Assembly: GCA_019421365.1 (NCBI GenBank)
Contig: JAHZFJ010000051.1
Location: 1-14,970, forward strand
Source of the DNA: Lachnospiraceae bacterium
Lineage (GTDB): Bacteria > Bacillota > Clostridia > Lachnospirales > Lachnospiraceae
DNA: 14,970 nt
Direction of reading: 5' to 3'
Below the pieces are notes generated by a model, which was given only the letters and a program-made list of their open reading frames with translations, did no database searches and had not been told where the DNA came from. Positions 7,931 to 14,970 of the stretch are shown here, piece after piece. The translations under genes and the position numbers were made by a program. Numbering within the stretch: position 1 is the stretch's first letter; each line of letters starts with the position of its first letter.

Positions 7931-7936
7931 TATAAT
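7931..7936 (+). promoter_or_regulatory. Possible -10 box upstream of the repeat pair and sbcDC
   Basis: A perfect TATAAT stands at 7931-7936, but the bases 17 upstream (near 7908-7913) are a poor -35 match. If used, the transcript would start about where the first 121-bp repeat begins, giving sbcD a structured leader of about 290 bases. I saw no better sbcD promoter after the second repeat. Confidence 0.25.
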
Positions 7937-7943
7937 GTAACTA

Positions 7944-8064
7944 ATGAGAAGCAGCTTGCTGCTTCTAGGACTTAAACGAAGTGAAAGGCCGTTACTCCGA
8001 AGGAGTCATTAGTTAACGAGGGAAATTACGAAGTAATTTCTTGAGTTAATAGTAAATAGATGAA
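7944..8064 (+). repeat. 121-bp structured direct repeat, copy 1
   Basis: This copy is identical to 8073-8193. Within the unit are three strong hairpins: AGAAGCAGC/GCTGCTTCT near its start (7948-7967), ACTCC-GAA-GGAGT (7994-8006) and GAAATTAC-GAA-GTAATTTC (8022-8040, extendable by G-U pairs). TTAAC (8013-8017) can also close over the last hairpin with GTTAA (8045-8049). The motif CGAAG occurs three times, twice as a hairpin loop. Just before and inside this copy, TAACTAATGA (7938-7947) is perfectly complementary to TCATTAGTTA (8006-8015), which would close the first part into a multibranched fold. The function is unknown: it could be a dispersed palindromic element, a small RNA or a leader structure. 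Confidence 0.95.
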
Positions 8065-8072
8065 ATAAAAAT

Positions 8073-8193
8073 ATGAGAAGCAGCTTGCTGCTTCTAGGAC
8101 TTAAACGAAGTGAAAGGCCGTTACTCCGAAGGAGTCATTAGTTAACGAGGGAAATTACGAAGTAATTTCTTGAGTTAATAGTAAATAGATGAA
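8073..8193 (+). repeat. 121-bp structured direct repeat, copy 2
   Basis: This is an exact second copy of 7944-8064, in the same orientation, starting after an 8-base spacer (8065-8072). The three internal hairpins are retained. The long-range closing helix of copy 1 is not fully available because the flanking bases differ; only ATGA with TCAT can pair. It ends 24 bases before the sbcD ribosome-binding site. No terminal inverted repeats or obvious target-site duplications mark the borders. Confidence 0.95.
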
Positions 8194-8232
8194 GAATTAA
8201 AGAGTTTTGCAATATAGAAAGGAGTGAATCCA

Positions 8233-9384
8233 ATGAAATTTATTCATACAGCAGATCTTCACATAGGAAAAGTAGTGAATGAGTTTAGTATGTTAGAGGA
8301 ACAAAAACATGTTTTAGGTCAGATACTTACTATAGTGAAGGAAGAGAAGGCAGATGGTTTAATCATAGCGGGGGATATCTATGACAGGTCTGTTCCATCT
8401 GCAGAGGCAGTGGTTGCCTTGGATCAATTCCTAAGAGAGGCAACCAAACTAGGAATACAGATTTTCATGATTAGTGGAAATCATGATTCTCCTGAGAGAA
8501 TTGGTTTTGCACAGAGTATTCTAGAAGATAAAGGATTACATATTGAAGGTATGATACGAGGGAATATGAATCCTGTTGTAATGGAAGATGAGTACGGCAC
8601 ATTAAACATCTATATGCTTCCATTCGCAAAGCCAGCAATTATAAGACATTTATATCAAGATGAGACTATTGTAACTTGTGAAGATGGTGTACGTAAGATA
8701 ATTGAAGAATCTGGTATAGATGCGAACAATCGAAATCTACTGGTTACCCACCATTTTGTTACCAATACAGGGAAACCACCTGAACAAAGTGAGTCAGAAT
8801 CGAATTTGTTACTAGGTGGTGCAGAGAATGTAGATGCAAGTGTGTTTGAAGCGTTCGATTACGTAGCACTTGGGCATATCCATGGACCACAGAGGATGGG
8901 AAGAGATACTATTCGATATAGTGGATCACCTATTAAATATTCATTCTCTGAAGTCTTTCATAAGAAGAGTGTTACAATTGTTGAGCTTAAGGAAAAAGGC
9001 AATGTCACCATATCAGTGCGAAATCTAGTACCAATTCATGATATGAGAAAAATCAAAGGTACTTTGGACGAGCTTATGAAAGAAGAGGTGTATTCTCAAG
9101 CAGATGTGAATGATTACCTTCATGTAACATTATTAGATAAGCAGGAATTATTTGACCCAATGGGAGAGCTTCGAAGTGTATATCCGAATGTAATGCAGAT
9201 TGCATTTGAGAAGAATGAACGAAAAGAACATGTGGATAGCGTAAGTATTACTAATACCCGTAATAAATCAATCTATGAACATTTCAAAGATTTCTATACA
9301 AGTGTTGCAGGAGAAGAGTTAGATGGCGAATATGAAACTTGTATGAGAGCATTGATAGAAGAGATTGGAGGTGACCTAGAATGA
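8233..9384 (+). CDS. sbcD: Exonuclease SbcD, Mre11-like nuclease subunit of SbcCD, 383 aa
   Basis: SbcD is the manganese-dependent phosphoesterase subunit of the SbcCD complex, which opens DNA hairpins and trims blocked double-strand ends. The metallophosphoesterase motifs are complete: HTADLHIGK (Asp8, His10), AGDIYDR (Asp48), ISGNHDSP (Asn83, His84, Asp85), VTHHF (His173/174) and LGHIHGPQ (His215, His217), followed by the family's YSGSPIKYSFSE segment. The C-terminal 120 residues form the capping and SbcC-binding part. ATG at 8233 is preferred because AAAGGAG (8218-8224) lies 8 bases upstream. A GTG at 8224 in the same frame overlaps that site and is not credible. The stop overlaps the sbcC start in ATGA, so the two are translationally coupled. 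The 121-bp repeat pair lies immediately upstream. Confidence 0.96.
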   Translation: MKFIHTADLHIGKVVNEFSMLEEQKHVLGQILTIVKEEKADGLIIAGDIYDRSVPSAEAVVALDQFLREATKLGIQIFMISGNHDSPERIGFAQSILEDKGLHIEGMIRGNMNPVVMEDEYGTLNIYMLPFAKPAIIRHLYQDETIVTCEDGVRKIIEESGIDANNRNLLVTHHFVTNTGKPPEQSESESNLLLGGAENVDASVFEAFDYVALGHIHGPQRMGRDTIRYSGSPIKYSFSEVFHKKSVTIVELKEKGNVTISVRNLVPIHDMRKIKGTLDELMKEEVYSQADVNDYLHVTLLDKQELFDPMGELRSVYPNVMQIAFEKNERKEHVDSVSITNTRNKSIYEHFKDFYTSVAGEELDGEYETCMRALIEEIGGDLE

Positions 9385-12300
9385 GACCTTTACAAGTAAC
9401 AATAGCTGCTTGGGGTTCCTATAAGGAAAGAGTAGTTGTGGATTTTACTAAGTTTAATCAAGGAAGTTTATTCTTAATCACTGGTCCTACTGGTGCAGGT
9501 AAGACGACGGTATTTGATGCTATATCCTTTGCTCTATATGGAGATGTAAGTGGTAAGACGAGGGAGAAAGGATCACTTAGAAGTGATTTTGCTACAGCGG
9601 GTGAAGATACGTATGTAGAATTGTTGTTTGAACATAAGGGGAAAAGCTACCGTGTCTATCGTGCACCCAAATATGAACGTCCTAAGAAACGTGGAGAAGG
9701 AACGACAGTGTCCCAAGAGATTGCGGAATTGTATATTGAGGACCAGACTCCAATCGTTGTAATAACAGAAGTTAACAGAAAGATTGAAGAGATTCTAGGT
9801 ATGACATATCTTCAATTTAAGCAGATATCTATGATTGCTCAGGGAGAATTCTTAGAATTACTTGTTGCAAGTTCCAAAGACCGTGTAGAAATTTTGAGAA
9901 ATATATTCAAGACCAATCAATATGAGAAATTACAGAGAGCGTTAACTGATAAATCATTGCGATTACAGAGAGAATTAACGGAACAGAATAACCGTCTTGA
10001 TGAAATCATGAATACAATTGAGTGTAATCGTGAGGATGAAGAGGATGTACTGGGGCAGCTTCTTGTGGCGCCACCGTATCATTATGATCGGATTCTTACC
10101 CTTTTGAAAGAAGGAATGACCGATACTAAGAAGCAGGAAACACTGTTAGAAGCTATTATAAGAGAGTATGAACAAGCAGAGAAAGCATATACGGAGAAGA
10201 TTGCAAAAGGTGAGAAGATTAATGAAGATCACCAAAGACTAGCAATGTTAGAAGAGGAATTACAACAATTAGCCAAGCAAAAAGAAGTATTTGTAATCAA
10301 GAAACAAAGATTAAATCAGGCTCTGCAAGCAATGAATGTAGATTCCTTTTATAAGATATATGAAGGTTCTGTAATTCGTTATAACACAGCTAAATCAAAA
10401 TGGGAACAAATCAAGGTAGAATTAGAGACAGCCACACCTGCGTACGAAGCAAGGAAGAAGGAATTTGAACAAGTAGAGGCTCTTGAAAAATCCTTATTAG
10501 AAAGTCAAATGAAGCAAAAGCAAATTGAAAGTTATCTTCCACTTGTACTTGAATTAAACACATTGCAAGAAAAGGTAGTAATAAGTGAACAGCAAATTAA
10601 GGAGATTCTAAGTAAACAAGAGAATCTAAAAGGCAAGCAAGAAGAGGTCGAGAGTAATCTCAAAAAATCAAAGGACGAATACGGGTTATATGAGAATCTA
10701 GAAGTTTTGATTGAGCAGAATAAATCAAGTAGGGAACGACTACAGATACAATTTGCAAAGGTTAAGGAATTACAAGCCAAGAAGGAGGCACTTGATGCAG
10801 CAATTCTTAACAAAGAAATGAAAATACCAGAGTTTAAGAAGGCAGAGCAAGAGTCTTTAGAGGCAAAAAGAATATATGACGAGAAGGAAGCACAGTATCG
10901 TAGTGCTCTAATTGGTATTGTTGCAAGAGAACTTGAGGAAGGAAAGCCTTGTCCGGTATGTGGTTCTACATCACATCCGATGAAAGCTACAGTTGCTGAA
11001 AATGCACCTAACGAGAAGGAATTAGAAGAGTATAAGAAGAGAGTCGAGCAAAAAGCTTTAACTTATCAAGAGTGGTATTCTTTGTTAGCTGCTTTATCAG
11101 AGAAAGTAAGTACACTACAGGCTGACTTTGAAAGAACCTGTCAAGATAATGGAATCGCATCGGAACAGATTCTAGAGATGAATGAGAAGTTACAGCAAAA
11201 TCAAATCACATTAGAGGAACAAGCAGCAACATATGATAAGAATCAAAAGCGGAAAATAGAACTAGCAGAAAGTATTTCAAGTCTAGAGAAGTTAATGAAG
11301 GAACAAGAAGACATTTCTGGTAAGTTAATAAACCAATATAATCTAGTAGTACAAGAAAACAAACAAATTAAAGAACAAGTGGAGCAAAAAAAAGCTCTAT
11401 TACCTACAGATTATGAAAGCTGTCGCCAAATCTCAGAAGCGCTTGAACAGATTGCATCAGAAGTTGAGCATAAGAAGCTACAGATACAAAAGATTAGAGA
11501 AGCCTATGACATTGCTAAGACGAAGTATGAACGATTGCTTGCTCTCCGATGTGAACGTGAAGAAGAGATGCGTATGGTTCATGCACAGGGGAAGGTAGAG
11601 AAGGAAGAGTTAGAAGCTGCTTTACAAAAGTTTGGTTTTACATCAATAGAGGCATACAAGGAAGCTTCAATGATAGAAGCAGATAGAACTGCGTTAGATG
11701 ATGAAATCAGAACATATATAGAAACATGTAATGAAAAAGATGCTAAGAAGAAGACATTACAAGAGACATTAGGACAAGAAACAGTGATTGATGTTGTTAA
11801 GTTGAAGGAAGAATGCAAAGAATTAACCCTGCAAAAAGAGAAGGTCATTGAGGAGAAGCAAGCATTCCATACGAAGCAAACCGTGAATGAGAAGGCTTAT
11901 AAGTCTATGAGAGAAAAATTAGCTAAGCGTTCTTCATTGGAAGAAGAGTATGGAATAGTAAAGCAACTTGATAATATGACGAAAGGAAATAATCCGGACC
12001 GTCTTGTATTCGAACAATATGTATTGGCTTCGTATTTTGAAGATATATTAAAGGCTGCTAATTTACGGTTATTAATAATGACCAATAGTCGTTATGAATT
12101 GCTTCGTTCTACAGGAGTTAGCGATGCACGTAAGAAAGATAGTTTGGACATAGAAGTCTTGGATCATTATACTGGCAAGAAACGTTCTGTAAAATCCCTT
12201 TCTGGAGGGGAATCTTTTAAAGCAGCATTGTCTCTTGCACTAGGAATGTCAGATATTATTCAAAGCTATGCAGGAGGAATAGAGATTGATACGTTGTTCA

Positions 12301-12491
12301 TTGATGAAGGCTTTGGAACATTGGATGTTGAGTCGTTAGAGCAAGCCCTAGAGACTTTATCAAAATTAACAGAGAAGAATCGTTTAATCGGAATTATTTC
12401 TCATGTGAATGAGTTGAAAGAACGAATTAATAATCAGATTGTAGTGGAACGAGGTAAGCAGGGAAGTACGCTTGAGATGAGAGTCCTCTAG
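9381..12491 (+). CDS. sbcC: Exonuclease subunit SbcC, Rad50-like SMC-type ATPase, 1036 aa
   Basis: SbcC is the ATPase and DNA-tethering partner of SbcD. The N-terminal lobe has Walker A GPTGAGKTT (35-43), a Q-loop AQGEF (Gln154) and the family's KDRVEILRNIF. A long antiparallel coiled coil of Glu/Lys/Gln-rich sequence spans roughly residues 180-860 and is interrupted by the zinc hook CPVC (Cys524, Cys527) with GSTSHP after it, where two SbcC molecules join. The C-terminal lobe has the ABC signature LSGGESF (940-946), Walker B LFIDEGFGTLD (Asp975, Glu976) and a D-loop/H-loop region ending in IISHVNEL. The length is typical of the family (about 1000-1200). The start overlaps the sbcD stop. A hairpin terminator 11 bases after the stop ends the operon. 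No frameshift or missing key residue is seen. Confidence 0.96.
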   Translation: MRPLQVTIAAWGSYKERVVVDFTKFNQGSLFLITGPTGAGKTTVFDAISFALYGDVSGKTREKGSLRSDFATAGEDTYVELLFEHKGKSYRVYRAPKYERPKKRGEGTTVSQEIAELYIEDQTPIVVITEVNRKIEEILGMTYLQFKQISMIAQGEFLELLVASSKDRVEILRNIFKTNQYEKLQRALTDKSLRLQRELTEQNNRLDEIMNTIECNREDEEDVLGQLLVAPPYHYDRILTLLKEGMTDTKKQETLLEAIIREYEQAEKAYTEKIAKGEKINEDHQRLAMLEEELQQLAKQKEVFVIKKQRLNQALQAMNVDSFYKIYEGSVIRYNTAKSKWEQIKVELETATPAYEARKKEFEQVEALEKSLLESQMKQKQIESYLPLVLELNTLQEKVVISEQQIKEILSKQENLKGKQEEVESNLKKSKDEYGLYENLEVLIEQNKSSRERLQIQFAKVKELQAKKEALDAAILNKEMKIPEFKKAEQESLEAKRIYDEKEAQYRSALIGIVARELEEGKPCPVCGSTSHPMKATVAENAPNEKELEEYKKRVEQKALTYQEWYSLLAALSEKVSTLQADFERTCQDNGIASEQILEMNEKLQQNQITLEEQAATYDKNQKRKIELAESISSLEKLMKEQEDISGKLINQYNLVVQENKQIKEQVEQKKALLPTDYESCRQISEALEQIASEVEHKKLQIQKIREAYDIAKTKYERLLALRCEREEEMRMVHAQGKVEKEELEAALQKFGFTSIEAYKEASMIEADRTALDDEIRTYIETCNEKDAKKKTLQETLGQETVIDVVKLKEECKELTLQKEKVIEEKQAFHTKQTVNEKAYKSMREKLAKRSSLEEEYGIVKQLDNMTKGNNPDRLVFEQYVLASYFEDILKAANLRLLIMTNSRYELLRSTGVSDARKKDSLDIEVLDHYTGKKRSVKSLSGGESFKAALSLALGMSDIIQSYAGGIEIDTLFIDEGFGTLDVESLEQALETLSKLTEKNRLIGIISHVNELKERINNQIVVERGKQGSTLEMRVL

Positions 12492-12501
12492 TAATCTTTA
12501 T

Positions 12502-12534
12502 AAAATAACGAGCTTATAGCTCGTTATTTTTCAT
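12502..12534. terminator. Shared hairpin terminator between sbcC and merR-type gene
   Basis: AAAATAACGAGCT (12502-12514) pairs perfectly with 12518-12530 around a 3-base core, giving 13 pairs, and T residues follow on the plus strand. It starts 11 bases after the sbcC stop and abuts the stop codon of the convergent MerR-type gene. The symmetrical A/T ends of the stem suggest it serves both strands. Confidence 0.88.
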
Positions 12535-13352
12535 TTTACTTGAATTAGAATTTCTGCAACGAAGTCGTCCATACTACTGATGGACATTTCATCAATTACA
12601 CCTTCTTCATAGGCGTACCCTGTGATTGAAAGTTGATTTTCTTCTAAAAAAGTGATTATATTTTTGTAAGCATGGTGATAGGTATCCCAATTTCCTTTAT
12701 GAAACATTCTTATATAACTTCCTGCCGGACGAATGTGAATATTTTTAAGATCCCTATTAATTGCATTTACTTTGGTGAAATAGTATTCATATCCACTAAA
12801 GTCTTTGTTTAAAATTGCACTGGAAGGTAGCATGGTTCCAAAAGTATGATTATAAAAACGGTGTGTATGACATTCGGCAGAGTGTTCCATGATAATTTCT
12901 AATTCTTCATTGGCAGAAACGTCTCTTATAAATCGGCTGAGATAAAAATATGCTTCTGGGCATTCGATTATTTCGATTGTATCATATACGATTTGTGAAT
13001 ATCTTTGTACAGTTTCCTTTTTGTTTAAAAGCATAGTTTGCAAATCAGCAAGTTTTTTGATTTTCTCATCTATTTGGTTAGTTTTTTCAGTGAGTAGATT
13101 TACCAATGCCTCTGGAGAACGATTATTCATATACTGCTTAATCTCTTCAATGGATACGTCAATTTCTCTTAAGGATAGCAAGATTTCAAGTGTCTGACTT
13201 TGCATATAAGAATAATAGCGGTAGCTGTTATTTCCTCTCTTAACTGGGGATAATAATCCAATATCATCGTAATACATAAGTGTTCTTTTATTAATTCCAT
13301 GCATTTTGGCAAATTGGCCTGCCGTAAATAATTTCTCTGATTGGTTTAACAT
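12531..13352 (-). CDS. MerR-family transcriptional regulator with GyrI-like effector domain (BmrR-type), 273 aa
   Basis: This is a DNA-binding regulator, probably a drug-sensing activator. The N-terminal winged helix-turn-helix is MerR-type: LFTAGQFAKMHGINKRTLMYYDDIGLLSP (8-36), then NSYRYYSYMQSQTLEIL, then a REIDVSIEEIKQYM helix. A coiled-coil dimer helix covers roughly residues 80-120. The rest (about 125-273) resembles the GyrI-like/BmrR ligand-binding fold, with a typical ending of YIRMFHKGNWDTYHHAYKNI and VAEILIQVK. ATG at 13352 is chosen because AGGAG lies nine bases upstream on the minus strand and translation begins just before the HTH. An upstream in-frame start at 13430 would add 26 residues unlike the family and would run across the operator. 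The gene diverges from the MATE pump gene, the usual arrangement for a regulator and its target. It ends on the terminator shared with sbcC. Confidence 0.88.
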   Translation of the reverse strand: MLNQSEKLFTAGQFAKMHGINKRTLMYYDDIGLLSPVKRGNNSYRYYSYMQSQTLEILLSLREIDVSIEEIKQYMNNRSPEALVNLLTEKTNQIDEKIKKLADLQTMLLNKKETVQRYSQIVYDTIEIIECPEAYFYLSRFIRDVSANEELEIIMEHSAECHTHRFYNHTFGTMLPSSAILNKDFSGYEYYFTKVNAINRDLKNIHIRPAGSYIRMFHKGNWDTYHHAYKNIITFLEENQLSITGYAYEEGVIDEMSISSMDDFVAEILIQVK

Positions 13353-13366
13353 TTTATTCACTCCTA

Positions 13367-13397
13367 TTGACCTTACAGTTACTGTATAGTTTATAGT
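13367..13397 (+). promoter_or_regulatory. MerR-type promoter/operator for the MATE gene
   Basis: TTGACC (13367-13372) and TATAGT (13392-13397) are separated by 19 bases, the over-long spacer typical of promoters activated by MerR-family proteins. A dyad lies within the spacer: the perfect core TACAGT-T-ACTGTA (13374-13386) sits in an imperfect 21-bp inverted repeat (13370-13390, 8 of 10 positions matching per arm). Initiation near 13404 would give a leader of about 58 bases for the pump gene. The same site lies just upstream of the regulator's own start codon, so autoregulation is likely. Confidence 0.75.
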
Positions 13398-13461
13398 ATC
13401 ACACTGGAGCCAAAAATCATACAAATACATTTCGAGTTCGGGGCTCTAGAAAGGTTAGATT

Positions 13462-14817
13462 ATGGAAGAGAGAGTTTTATATGAAAAAACATCACCAATT
13501 AGGCTTTTTTTCATTGTAGCAATTCCAGGAATGATTAGTATGCTTATGTCCTCAATTTATCAGGTAATTGATGGTGTTTTTGTTGGTCAATTTTTGGGAT
13601 CGCAGGGGTTCGCAGCACTCAACCTAGCAATGCCTCTGGTTATTATCAATTTTGCTTTTGCTGATTTAATCGGTGTAGGTTCATCTGTGCCTATAGCAAT
13701 TAAATTAGGGGAAAAAGACAAGGAATCTGCCTGTAATATATTTACAAGTTCCTGTATTATGATTATATTTACGGGAACATTACTTGGAGCGGTTTTCTTT
13801 TTTGGAGCAGACACCTTACTTAGTTGGATGGGTGCAGAGGGGAATCTTGCAAAGCTTGCAGGGGATTATCTTCGAGTATGTGCCCTTGCTTCACCATTTA
13901 TTACAATTTTGTTTGCAGTAGATAATTACTTACGGATTTGTGGAAAAGTCAAATATAGTATGATGATGAATATCATTATGGCATTAAGTATTATTGTAAT
14001 AGAGTTTCTATTTCTGTATGTATTTCGCCTAGGTATTTGGGCTGCAGCATTGGCTGTGTGCCTTGGAATGTTCATTGGTGTTATTGTTGGCTTTATTCCA
14101 TTCTTTCGAGGAAAATTGGTATTACGATTTGTTAAGCCAAGATTTACGTTGAAAATGATCGGTTTGATAATAGCAAATGGGACTCCAGCCTTCTTGAATA
14201 ATGTTGCAGGAAGAATGACATCAATTTTGATGAATGTTATTCTACTAAGACTTGGTGGCGGAACAGCAGTCTCTGCTTATGGAATGCTAATGTTAATAGA
14301 CGGAATCATAATTCAAATCTTATACGGATTGACTGATTCATTACAACCTTCCATAGGATATAATTTTGGCGCAGGAAATAACAAGAGGGTCAAAGCTATT
14401 GAGCGAATTGCGATTGGAGCCTGTGCAATCATATCAATCGTATCTGCAATTATTACTTTCTTTGCAGGGGATTTCATTGTCCGTCTGTTCGCCAATAGTG
14501 ACGAAGTGGCAGTAATAGAGATGGCCAGCCAAGCCATAAAGCTCTTTTCATTAACATATGTGACAAGATGGATTTCCCATTCTGTACAAAGTTATATGTC
14601 GGCAGTTAATAAGGCTGCTTATGCATCTATTATTTCTTTTTGTATGGCATTTATATTCCCAGTAATATTGATCTTTATGTTAGATAGTAGTTTGGGATTA
14701 ACGTCTGTATGGCTCAATATGCCATTAACTTCGTTATTGACGGGGATATTGGCGATAATATTATTGTTATTATCCAAGCGTAGGAGTAAGATAAATACTT
14801 CGGAGTATATTAATTAA
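13462..14817 (+). CDS. MATE family multidrug efflux transporter, 451 aa
   Basis: This is an inner-membrane cation/drug antiporter of the multidrug and toxic compound extrusion family, close in style to the clostridial/DinF-like branch. About twelve hydrophobic helices are arranged as two related halves. The first helix pair reads IRLFFIVAIPGMISMLMSSIYQ then VIDGVFVGQFLG (residues 13-46), and the MATE-typical LNLAMPL segment follows near 53-59. The second half begins with NGTPAFLNNVAGRMTS and includes LQPSIGYNFGAGNNKR, the classic second-half motif. The 451-residue length is normal. AAAGG about 8 bases before the ATG gives the start. The gene is transcribed from the 19-bp-spacer promoter and is probably induced through the divergent MerR-type regulator when that protein binds a substrate drug. 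No convincing hairpin terminator follows, only A/T-rich DNA. The substrate is not predictable. Confidence 0.92.
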   Translation: MEERVLYEKTSPIRLFFIVAIPGMISMLMSSIYQVIDGVFVGQFLGSQGFAALNLAMPLVIINFAFADLIGVGSSVPIAIKLGEKDKESACNIFTSSCIMIIFTGTLLGAVFFFGADTLLSWMGAEGNLAKLAGDYLRVCALASPFITILFAVDNYLRICGKVKYSMMMNIIMALSIIVIEFLFLYVFRLGIWAAALAVCLGMFIGVIVGFIPFFRGKLVLRFVKPRFTLKMIGLIIANGTPAFLNNVAGRMTSILMNVILLRLGGGTAVSAYGMLMLIDGIIIQILYGLTDSLQPSIGYNFGAGNNKRVKAIERIAIGACAIISIVSAIITFFAGDFIVRLFANSDEVAVIEMASQAIKLFSLTYVTRWISHSVQSYMSAVNKAAYASIISFCMAFIFPVILIFMLDSSLGLTSVWLNMPLTSLLTGILAIILLLLSKRRSKINTSEYIN

Positions 14818-14846
14818 AAAAAATTTAAAAAAATATATTTTACTGC

Positions 14847-14875
14847 TTGACAATCTTGTCGAAAACAAATATAAT
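14847..14875 (+). promoter_or_regulatory. Perfect consensus promoter for the tRNA transcript
   Basis: TTGACA (14847-14852) and TATAAT (14870-14875) are both exact and are separated by exactly 17 bases. An A/T-only tract (about 14815-14841) immediately upstream looks like an UP element. This strength is as expected for a stable-RNA operon. Initiation is predicted near 14882. Confidence 0.92.
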
Positions 14876-14878
14876 ATC

Positions 14879-14915
14879 AAAGTACTTAAGACGTAGCAAT
14901 GTTCTTGAGTACTTT
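14879..14915 (+). other. Stem-loop in the tRNA-Val 5' leader
   Basis: AAAGTACTTAAGA (14879-14891) pairs with TCTTGAGTACTTT (14903-14915), 13 pairs with one G-U, around an 11-base loop. It begins almost at the predicted transcription start and ends four bases before the mature tRNA. It may guide RNase P processing, protect the 5' end, or be a protein site; it has no T tract and does not look like a terminator. Confidence 0.75.
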
Positions 14916-14919
14916 GAAT

Positions 14920-14970
14920 GGGATCATAGCTCAGCTGGGAGAGCATCTGCCTTACAAGCAGAGGGTCATA
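14920..14970 (+). tRNA. tRNA-Val (anticodon TAC), 3' end beyond the window
   Basis: The sequence folds as the first two-thirds of a tRNA: acceptor strand GGGATCA (14920-14926), D stem GCTC/GAGC (14929-14932 and 14941-14944) with an AGCTGGGA loop, anticodon stem TCTGC/GCAGA (14946-14950 and 14958-14962), and anticodon loop CTTACAA with TAC at 14953-14955. That anticodon reads GTA and related valine codons. The T arm and 3' acceptor strand lie past the window edge. The strong promoter and further transcription off the edge suggest a tRNA cluster. Confidence 0.95.

Noticed and set aside
7944..8012. 22-codon mini-ORF (ATG to TAG) at the start of each 121-bp repeat
   Set aside because: No ribosome-binding site precedes either copy, and the reading frame simply runs across hairpin arms; the base pairing explains the sequence better than a peptide does.
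7944..8193. CRISPR array
   Set aside because: There are only two 121-bp units with an 8-base spacer, and no cas genes are in the window.
8224..8232. GTG at 8224 as the sbcD start
   Set aside because: It overlaps the AAAGGAG ribosome-binding site, while ATG at 8233 has ideal spacing and starts exactly at the conserved metallophosphoesterase N-terminus.
13353..13430. 26-residue N-terminal extension of the MerR-type regulator
   Set aside because: It would be translated through the operator region, is unlike MerR proteins, and a properly spaced AGGAG marks the ATG at 13352.

Overview
The window is AT-rich, densely coded DNA with Clostridia-style AGGAGG/AAAGGA ribosome-binding sites, short intergenic gaps and intrinsic terminators. 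The gene content (a DUF1292 protein, an XPD/DinG-like helicase, SbcCD, YczE/YitT-type and VanZ-like membrane proteins, and a MerR-controlled MATE pump) fits a low-GC Firmicute. A Lachnospiraceae such as the Lachnoclostridium phytofermentans group is my best guess. That guess comes from protein and repeat style, not from a database match.

Layout. Positions 1-442 hold the C-terminal half of a nagB-like gene that looks truncated. A perfect bidirectional hairpin terminator (461-493) separates it from a minus-strand DUF1292 gene (499-837). A plus-strand gene for an arginine/asparagine-rich disordered protein follows (1190-1879) and ends at a strong terminator. A leader containing a perfect 17-bp inverted repeat then leads into a two-gene operon of a nuclease-helicase fusion and a HAD phosphatase, which overlap by ATGA (2170-5264). 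Next come a VanZ-like membrane protein on the minus strand (5294-6178), a divergent unknown six-helix membrane protein (6382-7026) and a YczE-like membrane protein (7185-7805). The stop codon of the YczE-like gene lies inside a 13-copy GATA microsatellite.

The most unusual stretch is 7938-8193. It holds two identical 121-bp repeats in direct orientation, each able to form three hairpins. They lie directly upstream of the sbcD-sbcC operon (8233-12491, again ATGA-coupled), which encodes the Mre11/Rad50-type nuclease complex. A shared hairpin terminator separates sbcC from a convergent MerR/BmrR-type regulator (complement 12531-13352). That regulator diverges from a MATE efflux pump (13462-14817). 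Their shared intergenic region carries a 19-bp-spacer promoter with a central dyad, as expected for MerR-type activation of the pump. The window ends in a tRNA-Val(TAC) gene preceded by a perfect consensus promoter and a leader hairpin.

Functional themes. Two separate DNA-processing units are present (helicase-nuclease and SbcCD), plus one self-contained regulator/efflux module. No phage, IS element, CRISPR array or recognisable defence island was seen. The candidates for something undescribed are the structured 121-bp repeat pair, the hairpin leader of the helicase, and the low-complexity RNA-binding-like protein.
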